IMG/VR virus record: IMGVR_UViG_3300047472_000102
Span: 1 to 64,000 of that record
Source of the DNA: a virus
Length of the DNA stretch: 64,000 bases
Reading direction: 5' to 3' (one strand)
Shown here: one piece after another, positions 27,608-33,080 of the stretch
Layout: each line of letters opens with the position of its first letter
Numbering within the stretch: position 1 is the stretch's first letter
The notes under the pieces: model-generated
Told to the model about the DNA's origin: nothing
The model's database searches: none
What the model saw: only the letters and a program-made list of their open reading frames with translations
Program-made: the position numbers and the translations under genes

Positions 27608-28338
27608 TCTTCATCCTCTGCCTTGTGCAGACGTGTGGCAGCTACTTCAATGGTTTTCATGGTTCCCATTTGAATGGCTTGCCTCTGGCCTTGAGCCAAG
27701 GAAGTAAGAGCATCCGTGAGTGCCCTCATGCCTTGCTGGTCAGACTCGCTCATATTAATTTGAAGCTGTCCCTTAATGGTCTCTGGCTTCTTTAAGTGGG
27801 TGAGAATACTGTTAGCTGCTTCTGTTCGAACCTTTTCACTATCAGCATTTTTCATGAGATCGAACTGCACATTAAGTGCTTCCTGATACATGTGCTGATT
27901 AAGTACCCATGAAGGTACGAGGCTCTGCTCAAGAATGAGGTTAACCAGTTTGCCCTTCTTGTAGATGGCAATGTAGCTAGCAATCTCTTTTTCGGGTTTC
28001 CCAGCTGCCACGAGCTTTGTGTAGCGATCTGGAAAGGTCTTTATCCAAGATTCCTTATCCGTATAGCCCATAAGCTTGAACGATACGAAGGACACTGCAT
28101 AGAGATAATCCTCTGTCTTGAACTTACCATCCTTAAGGACGGCAGTATAAGACATGAAGTTATCACGTATAATCTCCCTGATATTATCATCAGTACTAAT
28201 AGCATTAATCTTATCAACAAATGCTTGAGTAATAGATGATTTGAGGGTTGTAGGTACTGCTGCTTTGACTTGATCAATAGTAATAAGATTCTGTGGCAAA
28301 TCAGGTTTAGTACTAAAAGGTGCAGATAGTTCTGTCAT
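27604..28338 (-). CDS. N4 gp69-like protein upstream of terminase
   Basis: 244 aa from ATG 28338 (an in-frame GTG at 28347 is an alternative; neither has a strong ribosome site). Helical and charged throughout, with MGYTDKESWIKTFPDRYTKL and a C-terminal SESDQQGMRALTDALTSLAQ. The position directly upstream of terL and its helical make-up suggest a small-terminase-like DNA recognition protein. No HTH can be asserted by eye. First gene of the leftward late block. Confidence 0.65.
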   Translation of the reverse strand: MTELSAPFSTKPDLPQNLITIDQVKAAVPTTLKSSITQAFVDKINAISTDDNIREIIRDNFMSYTAVLKDGKFKTEDYLYAVSFVSFKLMGYTDKESWIKTFPDRYTKLVAAGKPEKEIASYIAIYKKGKLVNLILEQSLVPSWVLNQHMYQEALNVQFDLMKNADSEKVRTEAANSILTHLKKPETIKGQLQINMSESDQQGMRALTDALTSLAQGQRQAIQMGTMKTIEVAATRLHKAEDEE

Positions 28339-28401
28339 TTCATTCACTTGATTTTTGTTAAATACTTATTGTACTAATCAGTTGGGTAGTCGAGTTTGTC
28401 T

Positions 28402-28482
28402 CCTACCCCCTGATTGGGTTTTGATGGGTTGACCCTTAATCAGGTGCTTGGGGAGGTAGGTTTTCCTACCTCCCTCTTTTTT
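28402..28482 (+). terminator. Rightward terminator with a competing upstream pairing (attenuator-like)
   Basis: Perfect stem GGGAGGTAGG/CCTACCTCCC with TTTT loop (28451-28474) followed by CTTTTTT on the plus strand: a very strong rightward terminator. An upstream CCTACC near 28402 and paired CTGATT/AATCAG can form an alternative stem with the same GGTAGG. No rightward gene lies just before it, so it may end a short RNA or mark the end of an inserted early unit. The rest of 28339-28492 shows no gene. Confidence 0.7.
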
Positions 28483-28492
28483 CTTCGGTTCT

Positions 28493-28741
28493 TTACATGT
28501 GATCTTCAGGAAGAGTGATACGAGCAGGTTGGAAAACCGCTCTATTCATCCACATAAAAGCAGACTGAATTTCCGTCTTGGCAATAGAAAGCATACGCTT
28601 ATCATGATTATCAGAACTCATTAGTTCTTCTAAACGTCTCAATAATCTTTCTTCCATAATTTTATTGACGTTGACTGTCTGAACATTGTCATCAGACTGT
28701 TTCTTGTAACCTGCTACTGGAAGTCCTTTGTGTTCGGTCAT
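28493..28741 (-). CDS. Acb2-like anti-CBASS cyclic-nucleotide sponge (putative)
   Basis: 82 aa from ATG 28741. The C-terminal half KRMLSIAKTEIQSAFMWMNR, followed by AVFQPARI, has the two-helix pattern of the Acb2 family (DUF7681), proteins that bind CBASS cyclic di-/trinucleotides. The N-terminal KGLPVAGYKKQSDD and VNVNKIMEERLLRRLEEL are also typical. Known Acb2 proteins form small helical hexamers and block CBASS and related signalling. The start is uncertain (weak AAAGG site; an upstream in-frame start is possible). It is isolated between the late block and the early region and reads leftward. Confidence 0.6.
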   Translation of the reverse strand: MTEHKGLPVAGYKKQSDDNVQTVNVNKIMEERLLRRLEELMSSDNHDKRMLSIAKTEIQSAFMWMNRAVFQPARITLPEDHM

Positions 28742-28810
28742 TGAAAATACTAGCCTTTTATTGGGTTGGTTTACAGGTGTTATATAGGTCAGCAAATTAT
28801 GATTAAGTCA

Positions 28811-28840
28811 ACTAATGATTATTGAGATAATCATGTTAGT
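28811..28840. promoter_or_regulatory. AT-rich hairpin at the left edge of the non-coding hinge
   Basis: TGATTAT/ATAATCA stem with TGAG loop, extended by ACTAA/TTAGT after a 2-base bulge. N4 early promoters are short hairpins with 3-base loops, so this is only a loose candidate. The segment 28842-29000 that follows has one further 6-bp stem (TATCCC/GGGATA) and no gene. Confidence 0.3.
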
Positions 28841-29000
28841 CTTATTAATCAAAATGAATTTTAGTTTTGACCCCCCTTGCCTGAACCAAAAAGAAGAGCT
28901 AGACAACATTAACAATCAGAAATGCAAAATATCCCTTAAAATCTAGATAGGGATAAATGGGGAAGCTATGCCTATTCGGTGTAACTACCTTATAAGAGTT

Positions 29001-29115
29001 TAGAACCAGAGAGAAAAATTACTCATAAGACTAATCATATTATCAGGTTTAATCTGGTCAGATAGGATTCGTCATCTGCAAGACCGTGAGTAGGTCAATA
29101 TCGCCTCTGGTTCTA
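29001..29115 (+). ncRNA. Structured RNA element 1 (multi-helix, closed by an 11-bp stem)
   Basis: Outer helix TAGAACCAGAG (29001-29011) with CTCTGGTTCTA (29105-29115) is perfect. Inside are TACTCA/TGAGTA (29020-29025 with 29087-29092), CAGAT/ATCTG and GACC/GGTC hairpins, giving a multi-branch fold. No protein frame of note lies here. The class is unknown. It may be a stable leader RNA or a replication/packaging structure near the genome end. Confidence 0.5.
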
Positions 29116-29123
29116 ATGCCTTT

Positions 29124-29278
29124 GTAATACCGAATGCCGATAGGTCTACATTTTGGATATGAGATGACTTATCATTCCTTGTCGGTATTACATTAATTTG
29201 AGTAATAGGAATTTGGATTTATTCCGCCTATTATTCAAAGGTTAGGTATGTTCTCTGGGTACACCAGCTTACCTAACC
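29124..29278 (+). ncRNA. Structured RNA region with three perfect stems before tRNA-Pro
   Basis: Stems: GTAATACCGA/TCGGTATTAC (29124-29133 with 29182-29191, 10 bp), TAATAGG/CCTATTA (29203-29209 with 29227-29233) and GGTTAGGTA/TACCTAACC (29240-29248 with 29270-29278, 9 bp). The last ends four bases before the tRNA-Pro gene. Perfect helices of this length in series are unlikely by chance. Function unknown. Confidence 0.5.
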
Positions 29279-29282
29279 ACTT

Positions 29283-29359
29283 CTGTGTGTAGCCCAGTCT
29301 GGTAGGGTATCTGATTTGGAGTCAGAGGGTCGCAGGTTCAAATCCTGCCACGCAGACCA
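29283..29359 (+). tRNA. tRNA-Pro (UGG)
   Basis: Acceptor CTGTGTG/CACGCAG, A73 and encoded CCA; anticodon arm CTGAT-TTGGA-GTCAG region with anticodon TGG; T-arm GGTTCAAATCC. C1-G72 and A73 match bacterial tRNA-Pro. It serves CCA codons and, through wobble, other Pro codons. Confidence 0.9.
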
Positions 29360-29373
29360 ATTTGAAGAGTACT

Positions 29374-29458
29374 TTGGCGCGAGGTAGAAGCGCTAGGTGC
29401 CATCCAATTCGTCACCTAATGACATAGGACAGGATGGTTAAATGGGGGTATGCGCCAA
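29374..29458 (+). ncRNA. Structured RNA element with H-type pseudoknot between two tRNA genes
   Basis: Outer stem TTGGCGC (29374-29380) with GCGCCAA (29452-29458). Inside, TAGGTG (29394-29399) pairs with CACCTA (29413-29418), and the loop CCATCC (29400-29405) pairs with downstream GGATGG (29432-29437): an H-type pseudoknot enclosed in a closed domain. It is tRNA-sized but lacks a T-arm consensus. Class unknown. Confidence 0.55.
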
Positions 29459-29467
29459 GCCTATTAT

Positions 29468-29543
29468 TGGAATATAGCTCAGTTGGTAGAGCAGGTGACT
29501 GTTAATCACCTTGTCCCTGGTTCGAGTCCAGGTATTCCAGCCA
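29468..29543 (+). tRNA. tRNA-Asn (GUU)
   Basis: Acceptor TGGAATA/TATTCCA, G73 and encoded CCA; D-arm AGCTCAGTTGGTAGAGC; anticodon loop CTGTTAA between GGTGA and TCACC; T-arm CCTGGTTCGAGTCCAGG. All canonical. Confidence 0.95.
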
Positions 29544-29612
29544 TTAAAATCAAGAAGATGAACTGGCCCTTAGTAAGGATAATCCTGAAAAGAATAAGCA
29601 AGCTTCTTGTAG

Positions 29613-29684
29613 TCGTAGAGCAGGCTAGTATCCCTTTCTCTCCTGTGAGGGTACACTCCCTGATAAGGCTAGATAGCTCTACGA
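29613..29684 (+). ncRNA. Structured RNA element closed by a 9-bp stem
   Basis: TCGTAGAGC (29613-29621) pairs with GCTCTACGA (29676-29684). Inside, CTAG/CTAG and TATC/GATA extend the axis, and AGGG/CCCT forms a 4-bp hairpin. The opening GTAGAGCAGG resembles a tRNA D-arm, so it may derive from a tRNA, but no T-arm is present. Class unknown. Confidence 0.45.
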
Positions 29685-29719
29685 AGAATTCCTGATAGCC
29701 AGACACTATCGGGTTTAGT

Positions 29720-29827
29720 GCTGAAGGTACGCGTAAAACCGTGCTGCGAAAGAGCAGGAAGCTTGCTGTGGGGAGTTTACCCCTGTGTACTGCCTTGAGA
29801 TACGGAGCAAGAGCCTCTGCCTTCAGC
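29720..29827 (+). ncRNA. Structured RNA element (108 nt) closed by an 8-bp stem
   Basis: GCTGAAGG (29720-29727) pairs with CCTTCAGC (29820-29827). Inside: hairpin CTGC/GCAG with GAAAGA loop, hairpin GGGG/CCCC, stem CTTGCT/AGCAAG and CCGT/ACGG. It contains TTGAGATACGGAG (29795-29807), which recurs exactly at 32510-32522 in another folded element. Class unknown. Confidence 0.5.
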
Positions 29828-29864
29828 CAACTAATTCGCATGGTGAGAAATGGGTGATAACCAT

Positions 29865-30053
29865 TCAAAACCTTGCAATCACCTGCTTGGTGTAATCAGC
29901 CGTCTGTCTCTCTATGTCCCAGATACGTACCTCACAGACATAGTGGTTCAGGAATGCCACACATCCTAGAGTGCTTGAGCCGAGCAGTATTAGTCCAATC
30001 AGACAGGCCAAGGGGAGGGTAGAGTTGCAAATCTCCCTCCCTATTAATCTCAA
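29865..30053 (-). CDS. Possible small membrane protein
   Basis: Up to 62 aa, with a hydrophobic helix (LPLACLIGLILLGSSTLGCV) followed by a charged tail. The third-position pattern on this strand looks protein-coding, but the start is unclear: a TTG at 30053 has no good ribosome site. No family recognised. It could be a holin-like or accessory membrane protein, or non-coding. Confidence 0.35.
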   Translation of the reverse strand: MRLIGREICNSTLPLACLIGLILLGSSTLGCVAFLNHYVCEVRIWDIERQTADYTKQVIARF

Positions 30054-30128
30054 TTTACATTAGTCAAATCTTAATCTATGAGTATTCATAATCCGGTCTA
30101 TTCCTCCCAAGGCTCCCGGATTGTGCTA

Positions 30129-30160
30129 GGGGTAGGTTTAATACCTACCCCACTTTTTCT
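30129..30160 (+). terminator. Intrinsic terminator at the end of the tRNA/structured-RNA unit
   Basis: Perfect stem GGGGTAGGT/ACCTACCCC with TTAAT loop, followed by ACTTTTTCT. It should end transcripts carrying tRNA-Pro, tRNA-Asn and the folded elements, separating them from the genes downstream. Confidence 0.9.
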
Positions 30161-30173
30161 ATTAGAGGTTATA

Positions 30174-30368
30174 ATGTCCCAAGATGTACTTCTAAATGCA
30201 TGGGATAATCTGGAACCAATAGAAAGAGATTCCCTCAAGAAACTCTCTCCATTTAACCTCTCTGTTTATTTCAAGAATACAAATAAAGAGATCAATCTCT
30301 TTTCTCTTGACCAAATCATACCTGCTGTGGTTGATTTCATTCATTCGAATTATGGGAAGATTGGCTGA
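30174..30368 (+). CDS. Hypothetical early protein, 64 aa
   Basis: Starts at ATG 30174 with GAGGT upstream and follows directly after the terminator, so a promoter must overlap or read through it. Acidic N-terminal half (LNAWDNLEPIERDSLKKL), hydrophobic helix near the C-terminus (DQIIPAVVDFIHSNY). No family recognised. Confidence 0.6.
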   Translation: MSQDVLLNAWDNLEPIERDSLKKLSPFNLSVYFKNTNKEINLFSLDQIIPAVVDFIHSNYGKIG

Positions 30369-30466
30369 CGTGGTAAGGCCAAAGGTTCATACCCTTTGAG
30401 TACTAATGCTTCTGGGATGCGGTATTAGTCTATTGTTCGTTCAACTCGAACTCTTCTCTTGTTGAG

Positions 30467-30497
30467 TCCCCTTGGTTGTTGTCGCGGGCCAAGGGGA
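30467..30497 (+). promoter_or_regulatory. Hairpin in the leader of the DnaA-domain gene
   Basis: TCCCCTTGG/CCAAGGGGA, 9 bp with a 13-base loop, 24 bases before ATG 30521. Two weaker hairpins lie upstream (CAAAGG/CCTTTG and ACTAAT/ATTAGT, about 30380-30430). The leader 30369-30520 is non-coding and folded. Confidence 0.45.
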
Positions 30498-30520
30498 TTC
30501 CAACCCTCTCAAAAGTTACT

Positions 30521-30883
30521 ATGCAAAAATATAAAAACAGAGCACTACAAATTAGTGCAAATAATAACTGGCCATCAGAAGGTTTGTTTACACCAAAACG
30601 TGGTGACATTCTTGCCAAGGTAAGACGCCATCTGATACTAGCCATCAGTGAAGAATATCCTCATTTATCTACTACCCAACTTGGCAAGATATTTGAAAGA
30701 GATCATTCTTCCATCGTGGTTCAAAGACAACGTGCATTGAAGGAACGTGCAGATGGTGACCTACCGCATACGATACACGAAATTCAAACTGCACTACGAA
30801 GCAACAGCAGACTCGTTCTCCGAGTTGATAAAAAAGTTCGAAAAAGATACGAACCACGAAGAGAAAAGCATTACCTCGATTGA
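30521..30883 (+). CDS. Stand-alone DnaA domain IV-like DNA-binding protein
   Basis: 120 aa from ATG 30521. Residues about 30-85 match the C-terminal DNA-binding domain of DnaA (Bac_DnaA_C): RRHLILAISEEYPHLSTTQLGKIF aligns with the RxIAMYLxRExTxxSLxEIGxxF pattern, and RDHSSIVVQRQRAL corresponds to the DnaA signature RDHTTVxxAxxKI that reads DnaA boxes. The AAA+ part is absent. The C-terminal tail is very basic. It may bind DnaA boxes on host or phage DNA, competing with host DnaA or marking the phage origin. The start lacks a clear ribosome site. A short stem ACCTC/GAGGT at the stop codon followed by TTCTTTAATT may terminate it. Confidence 0.75.
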   Translation: MQKYKNRALQISANNNWPSEGLFTPKRGDILAKVRRHLILAISEEYPHLSTTQLGKIFERDHSSIVVQRQRALKERADGDLPHTIHEIQTALRSNSRLVLRVDKKVRKRYEPRREKHYLD

Positions 30884-30892
30884 GGTTCTTTA

Positions 30893-30916
30893 ATTATTAT
30901 CAATAATGATAATAAT
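30893..30916 (+). promoter_or_regulatory. Perfect AT-rich inverted repeat before the HU-like gene
   Basis: ATTATTATCA/TGATAATAAT, 10 bp with ATAA loop, 26 bases before the HU-like start. All A/T except one pair, so it is more likely an operator or DNA-unwinding/bending site than a terminator. Confidence 0.4.
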
Positions 30917-30941
30917 GCATGGTAAAAAGGAACTATAGAAA

Positions 30942-31217
30942 ATGAAAAACCTTACTGATATTGCTACAGGTATTGGCGAAGTTAATACCTATACCAAGAC
31001 CACCGCCAAGGGGGTACTGGAGCAAGCTCTGACAGTCATCTCTGCTCATCTGGCAGATGGTGAAGAGGTCAATCTTCCTGGATTTGGCAAGTTCGCTACC
31101 AGTCGTCGTGAAGCCCGTATGGGTCGCAATCCAAAGACTGGTGAGGCTACCGAGATTCCTGCTACCAACGTAGTCAAGTTCAAGCCTGCCAAGGCTCTGA
31201 AGGACTCCGTCAAGTAA
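30942..31217 (+). CDS. HU/IHF-family DNA-bending protein
   Basis: 91 aa, the normal length for HU/IHF. The core VNLPGFGKFATSRREARMGR followed by NPKTGEATEIPATNVVKFKP carries the family signature GFGxFxxxxRxxRxGRNPxTGExixIPAxxxxxFxxGKxL, including the intercalating Pro on the beta arm. The N-terminal helices are present (LTDIATGIGEVNTYTKTTAK). It is expected to compact or bend phage DNA, helping replication, packaging or transcription. It sits next to the DnaA-domain gene, a combination relevant to origin activity. Confidence 0.95.
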   Translation: MKNLTDIATGIGEVNTYTKTTAKGVLEQALTVISAHLADGEEVNLPGFGKFATSRREARMGRNPKTGEATEIPATNVVKFKPAKALKDSVK

Positions 31218-31287
31218 CACAGAGGTTGCTCTCGCTTACCTCCTTTCTCCACTCTGGTCCCGTAGTGGGTGTAAAACGGGACATTCA

Positions 31288-31363
31288 GCTTCCTTAGTTC
31301 AGTGGATAGAACGTTGGATTTCTACTCCAAATGTCAGAGGTTCGAATCCTCTAGGAAGCTCCA
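31288..31363 (+). tRNA. tRNA-Arg (UCU)
   Basis: Acceptor GCTTCCT/AGGAAGC and encoded CCA; D-stem GTTC/GAAC; anticodon loop TTTCTAC between TTGGA and TCCAA; T-arm AGAGGTTCGAATCCTCT. With this alignment base 73 is T rather than the usual A or G, which is odd. It reads AGA, frequent in AT-rich phages and rare in GC-rich hosts. Confidence 0.9.
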
Positions 31364-31374
31364 AAGGATTCAAA

Positions 31375-31557
31375 ATGGCAGGCAAAGAAATCTATCGTAA
31401 GTATCGTCAAGGATACACATTATTCATAGTAATAATTAACTTCATTAGAGGTCGCAATCGTACTGAAGAAAAATTCCAGTATGAAGACATGGAATTTACC
31501 ATGAAAAAAGACCCTAATATTAATGGTATTATTACTATTAATTATAAGGAAATTTAA
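31375..31557 (+). CDS. Hypothetical protein, 60 aa
   Basis: ATG 31375 with AAAGGA six bases upstream, right after tRNA-Arg. Basic N-terminus with a short hydrophobic stretch (TLFIVIINFI) and a Lys/Asn-rich tail. The next gene follows at one base. No family recognised. Confidence 0.55.
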   Translation: MAGKEIYRKYRQGYTLFIVIINFIRGRNRTEEKFQYEDMEFTMKKDPNINGIITINYKEI

Positions 31558-31558
31558 G

Positions 31559-31780
31559 ATGTCACTAAGCCATAAAGAAATAGGTCTTTACAGTAAATTC
31601 TACATTGAACGTGTGGATGGCAGAGACCAACCGGGTGGAGATAGAGAGAATGCAATCTACTATGTCCTCGATCTGGTCCATGACGAGTTCGCTAAAGTAG
31701 CCATGGCAGCATATGCAGAAGCCTGCATTGCAAAGTACCCTCTCTTGGCTCAAGACATTCAGAAGTTGATCAATGAATGA
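31559..31780 (+). CDS. Conserved-looking hypothetical protein, 73 aa
   Basis: ATG 31559 with AAGGA upstream. The sequence includes KFYIERVDGRDQPGGDREN and YYVLDLVHDEFAKVAMAAYA, the pattern of a small phage protein family (acidic/aromatic start, amphipathic helices). Function unknown. Its stop overlaps the next start, so the two are translationally coupled. Confidence 0.65.
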   Translation: MSLSHKEIGLYSKFYIERVDGRDQPGGDRENAIYYVLDLVHDEFAKVAMAAYAEACIAKYPLLAQDIQKLINE

Positions 31781-31949
31781 GACGCAGAAGAACATCATTA
31801 TCTCTATTTTTAATAGCTATAATATGGATCGTTCTAAGCTAGAAAAAGTACTCATTATCATTGCAGTAAAACTCCAACAAAACAGGGTCACAGATACCCT
31901 CCACGATATGGCTCATGAAGCCTGTCTACATGTCGAGTGGGAATTATGA
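31773..31949 (+). CDS. Hypothetical small helical protein, 58 aa
   Basis: ATG 31773 lies inside the end of the preceding gene and the stop TGA overlaps the next start (TTATGA). Predicted helical (SKLEKVLIIIAVKLQQNRVT), ending LHDMAHEACLHVEWEL. The tight overlaps on both sides support it as a real gene despite its size. Function unknown. Confidence 0.55.
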   Translation: MNETQKNIIISIFNSYNMDRSKLEKVLIIIAVKLQQNRVTDTLHDMAHEACLHVEWEL

Positions 31950-32161
31950 AAATCTACAAACACAAGATTAGAGGCGGATATTACATCCGCCTTTTTCATG
32001 CTCGGCTTCAGATAAATTGTTCATATGACATGGCTCATTGCGTAGTCTATATGTCCCTGAAGAAACCCTTCCTCTGGGTACGTCCAGCATCTGATTTCTA
32101 TGATGGACGATTCAAAAGAATCACATTATGGGGAGTAATAAATGATCGTTATAAAGGTTGA
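31946..32161 (+). CDS. Hypothetical basic protein, 71 aa
   Basis: ATG 31946 overlaps the previous stop (ATGA). Basic and aromatic (KIYKHKIRGGYYIRLFHARL), with GYYI-like strands that suggest a small beta-barrel. No family recognised. It overlaps the following gene by 20 bases. Confidence 0.55.
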   Translation: MKIYKHKIRGGYYIRLFHARLQINCSYDMAHCVVYMSLKKPFLWVRPASDFYDGRFKRITLWGVINDRYKG

Positions 32162-32390
32162 ACTCCATTCAGCAGTTACAGGTCGAATTACTCAATTGGG
32201 TAAGATGATAATTGCAAACGATGGCAAGTCGTATGACCCCAACATTGGTTCCTATGATGGTGTTGTCCTACGCAAACCTGACTTCAAAATAGTCACCAGA
32301 ATGGGACGAATTGAATCTCATAAAAAACATGCTGAAACCATTTGGCACTTGATAGGAAAAATGCTTTCAAATATGGGTTATATAAAATAA
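32142..32390 (+). CDS. Hypothetical protein, 82 aa
   Basis: ATG 32142 with GGGGAG at good spacing. Beta-rich N-terminal half (VIKVELHSAVTGRITQLGKM) and a helical C-terminus. The mix of short strands and a final helix is reminiscent of small phage adaptor folds. No assignment possible. tRNA-Leu follows four bases after the stop. Confidence 0.6.
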   Translation: MIVIKVELHSAVTGRITQLGKMIIANDGKSYDPNIGSYDGVVLRKPDFKIVTRMGRIESHKKHAETIWHLIGKMLSNMGYIK

Positions 32391-32393
32391 CTC

Positions 32394-32477
32394 GTGGGCT
32401 TGGTGAAACGGTAGACACAAGAGACTTAAAATCTCTCGCTTAAATGCATACCGGTTCAAGTCCGGTAGCCCACACCA
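32394..32477 (+). tRNA. tRNA-Leu (UAA)
   Basis: Acceptor GTGGGCT/AGCCCAC, A73, encoded CCA; anticodon loop CTTAAAA between AGAGA and TCTCT; long class II variable arm (CGCTTAAATGCAT); T-arm ACCGGTTCAAGTCCGGT. Canonical. Confidence 0.95.
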
Positions 32478-32478
32478 C

Positions 32479-32545
32479 TTCCCTGAAAAGACTGCCCTTT
32501 CTAGAGGGGTTGAGATACGGAGACACTCCAGTCGCAGTAAGGGAA
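32479..32545 (+). ncRNA. Structured RNA element after tRNA-Leu
   Basis: TTCCCT (32479-32484) pairs with AGGGAA (32540-32545), GACTG (32490-32494) with CAGTC (32529-32533); inner hairpins CCCT/AGGG and GGAG/CTCC. Contains TTGAGATACGGAG (32510-32522), identical to a segment of the folded element at 29720-29827. Tandem helices with a shared 13-mer suggest a small RNA family. Class unknown. Confidence 0.45.
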
Positions 32546-32627
32546 TAGGGATAGCTAGTAACTCAGTCTGGTAGAGTAGCTTCGCGAGCGTGTCGTTGGT
32601 TCAAATCCAACCTAGTGACTCCCTATT
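32544..32627 (+). ncRNA. tRNA-like element with a shortened anticodon arm
   Basis: D-arm ACTCAGTCTGGTAGAGT and T-arm GTTGGTTCAAATCCAAC are textbook, and CTAG/CTAG closes them. The anticodon arm is only about 11 nt (GCTTCGCGAGC) in place of 17. There is no CCA. Outside the body, AATAGGGA (32544-32551) pairs perfectly with TCCCTATT (32620-32627). It is either a decayed tRNA or a tRNA mimic with another job. Confidence 0.5.
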
Positions 32628-32746
32628 AATTCAAGTTGCCTCTCCATTAAACCATGGTCAAAGTGGGGTGGCATTTCCGAAGAGGGTTGCCCTTTGAACG
32701 TCGGGTAACTTAAATGATGAAGCTCAAATTCACGCCTCTTTCGTGG

Positions 32747-32821
32747 TCCCTCTTCGTTCAGTGGTAGGACGCCAGATTTTGAGTCTGGATGTGGGTGGTT
32801 CGAGTCCATCAGAGGGAACCA
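32747..32821 (+). tRNA. tRNA-Gln (UUG)
   Basis: Acceptor TCCCTCT/AGAGGGA, A73, encoded CCA; anticodon loop TTTTGAG between CCAGA and TCTGG; T-arm with GGTTCGAGTCC. Canonical; reads CAA. Confidence 0.93.
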
Positions 32822-32838
32822 TTATAAAGGATAATATA

Positions 32839-33027
32839 ATGATCACTGATCATGACTTATCACTACTAATCGCAGATGAAGGTAGATGGGAAGAATTCCA
32901 TCAAAAGAATGGTAATTTTTTTATGTATGATTACCATAAACGTATTCGTCTAAACCTAGAAAAAATGTACCGAGATCGTCAGAATCCTAAACCCAAATTT
33001 GATGATGGGTTTACTCCTGATAATTAG
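32839..33027 (+). CDS. Hypothetical protein, 62 aa
   Basis: ATG 32839 with AAAGGA upstream, just after tRNA-Gln. Starts MITDHDLSLLIADEGRWEEF; polar, with an Asp/Pro-rich tail. No family recognised. Confidence 0.6.
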   Translation: MITDHDLSLLIADEGRWEEFHQKNGNFFMYDYHKRIRLNLEKMYRDRQNPKPKFDDGFTPDN

Positions 33028-33080
33028 TATCACTAATCCCATAGTGGAAAATACTCATATAATTTTTTGGAGTGAACTTT

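Noticed and set aside
29613-29690. Second hammerhead-like core (CTGATAAG followed by CGAAG)
   Set aside because: The invariant G8 of CTGATGA is A here and the GAAA core is missing, so it cannot be a hammerhead.
29506-29868. Leftward frame over tRNA-Asn and the folded elements
   Set aside because: It contains the reverse complement of a tRNA and of two strong RNA stems, and ends in the typical antisense-tRNA peptide GIPGLEPGTR.
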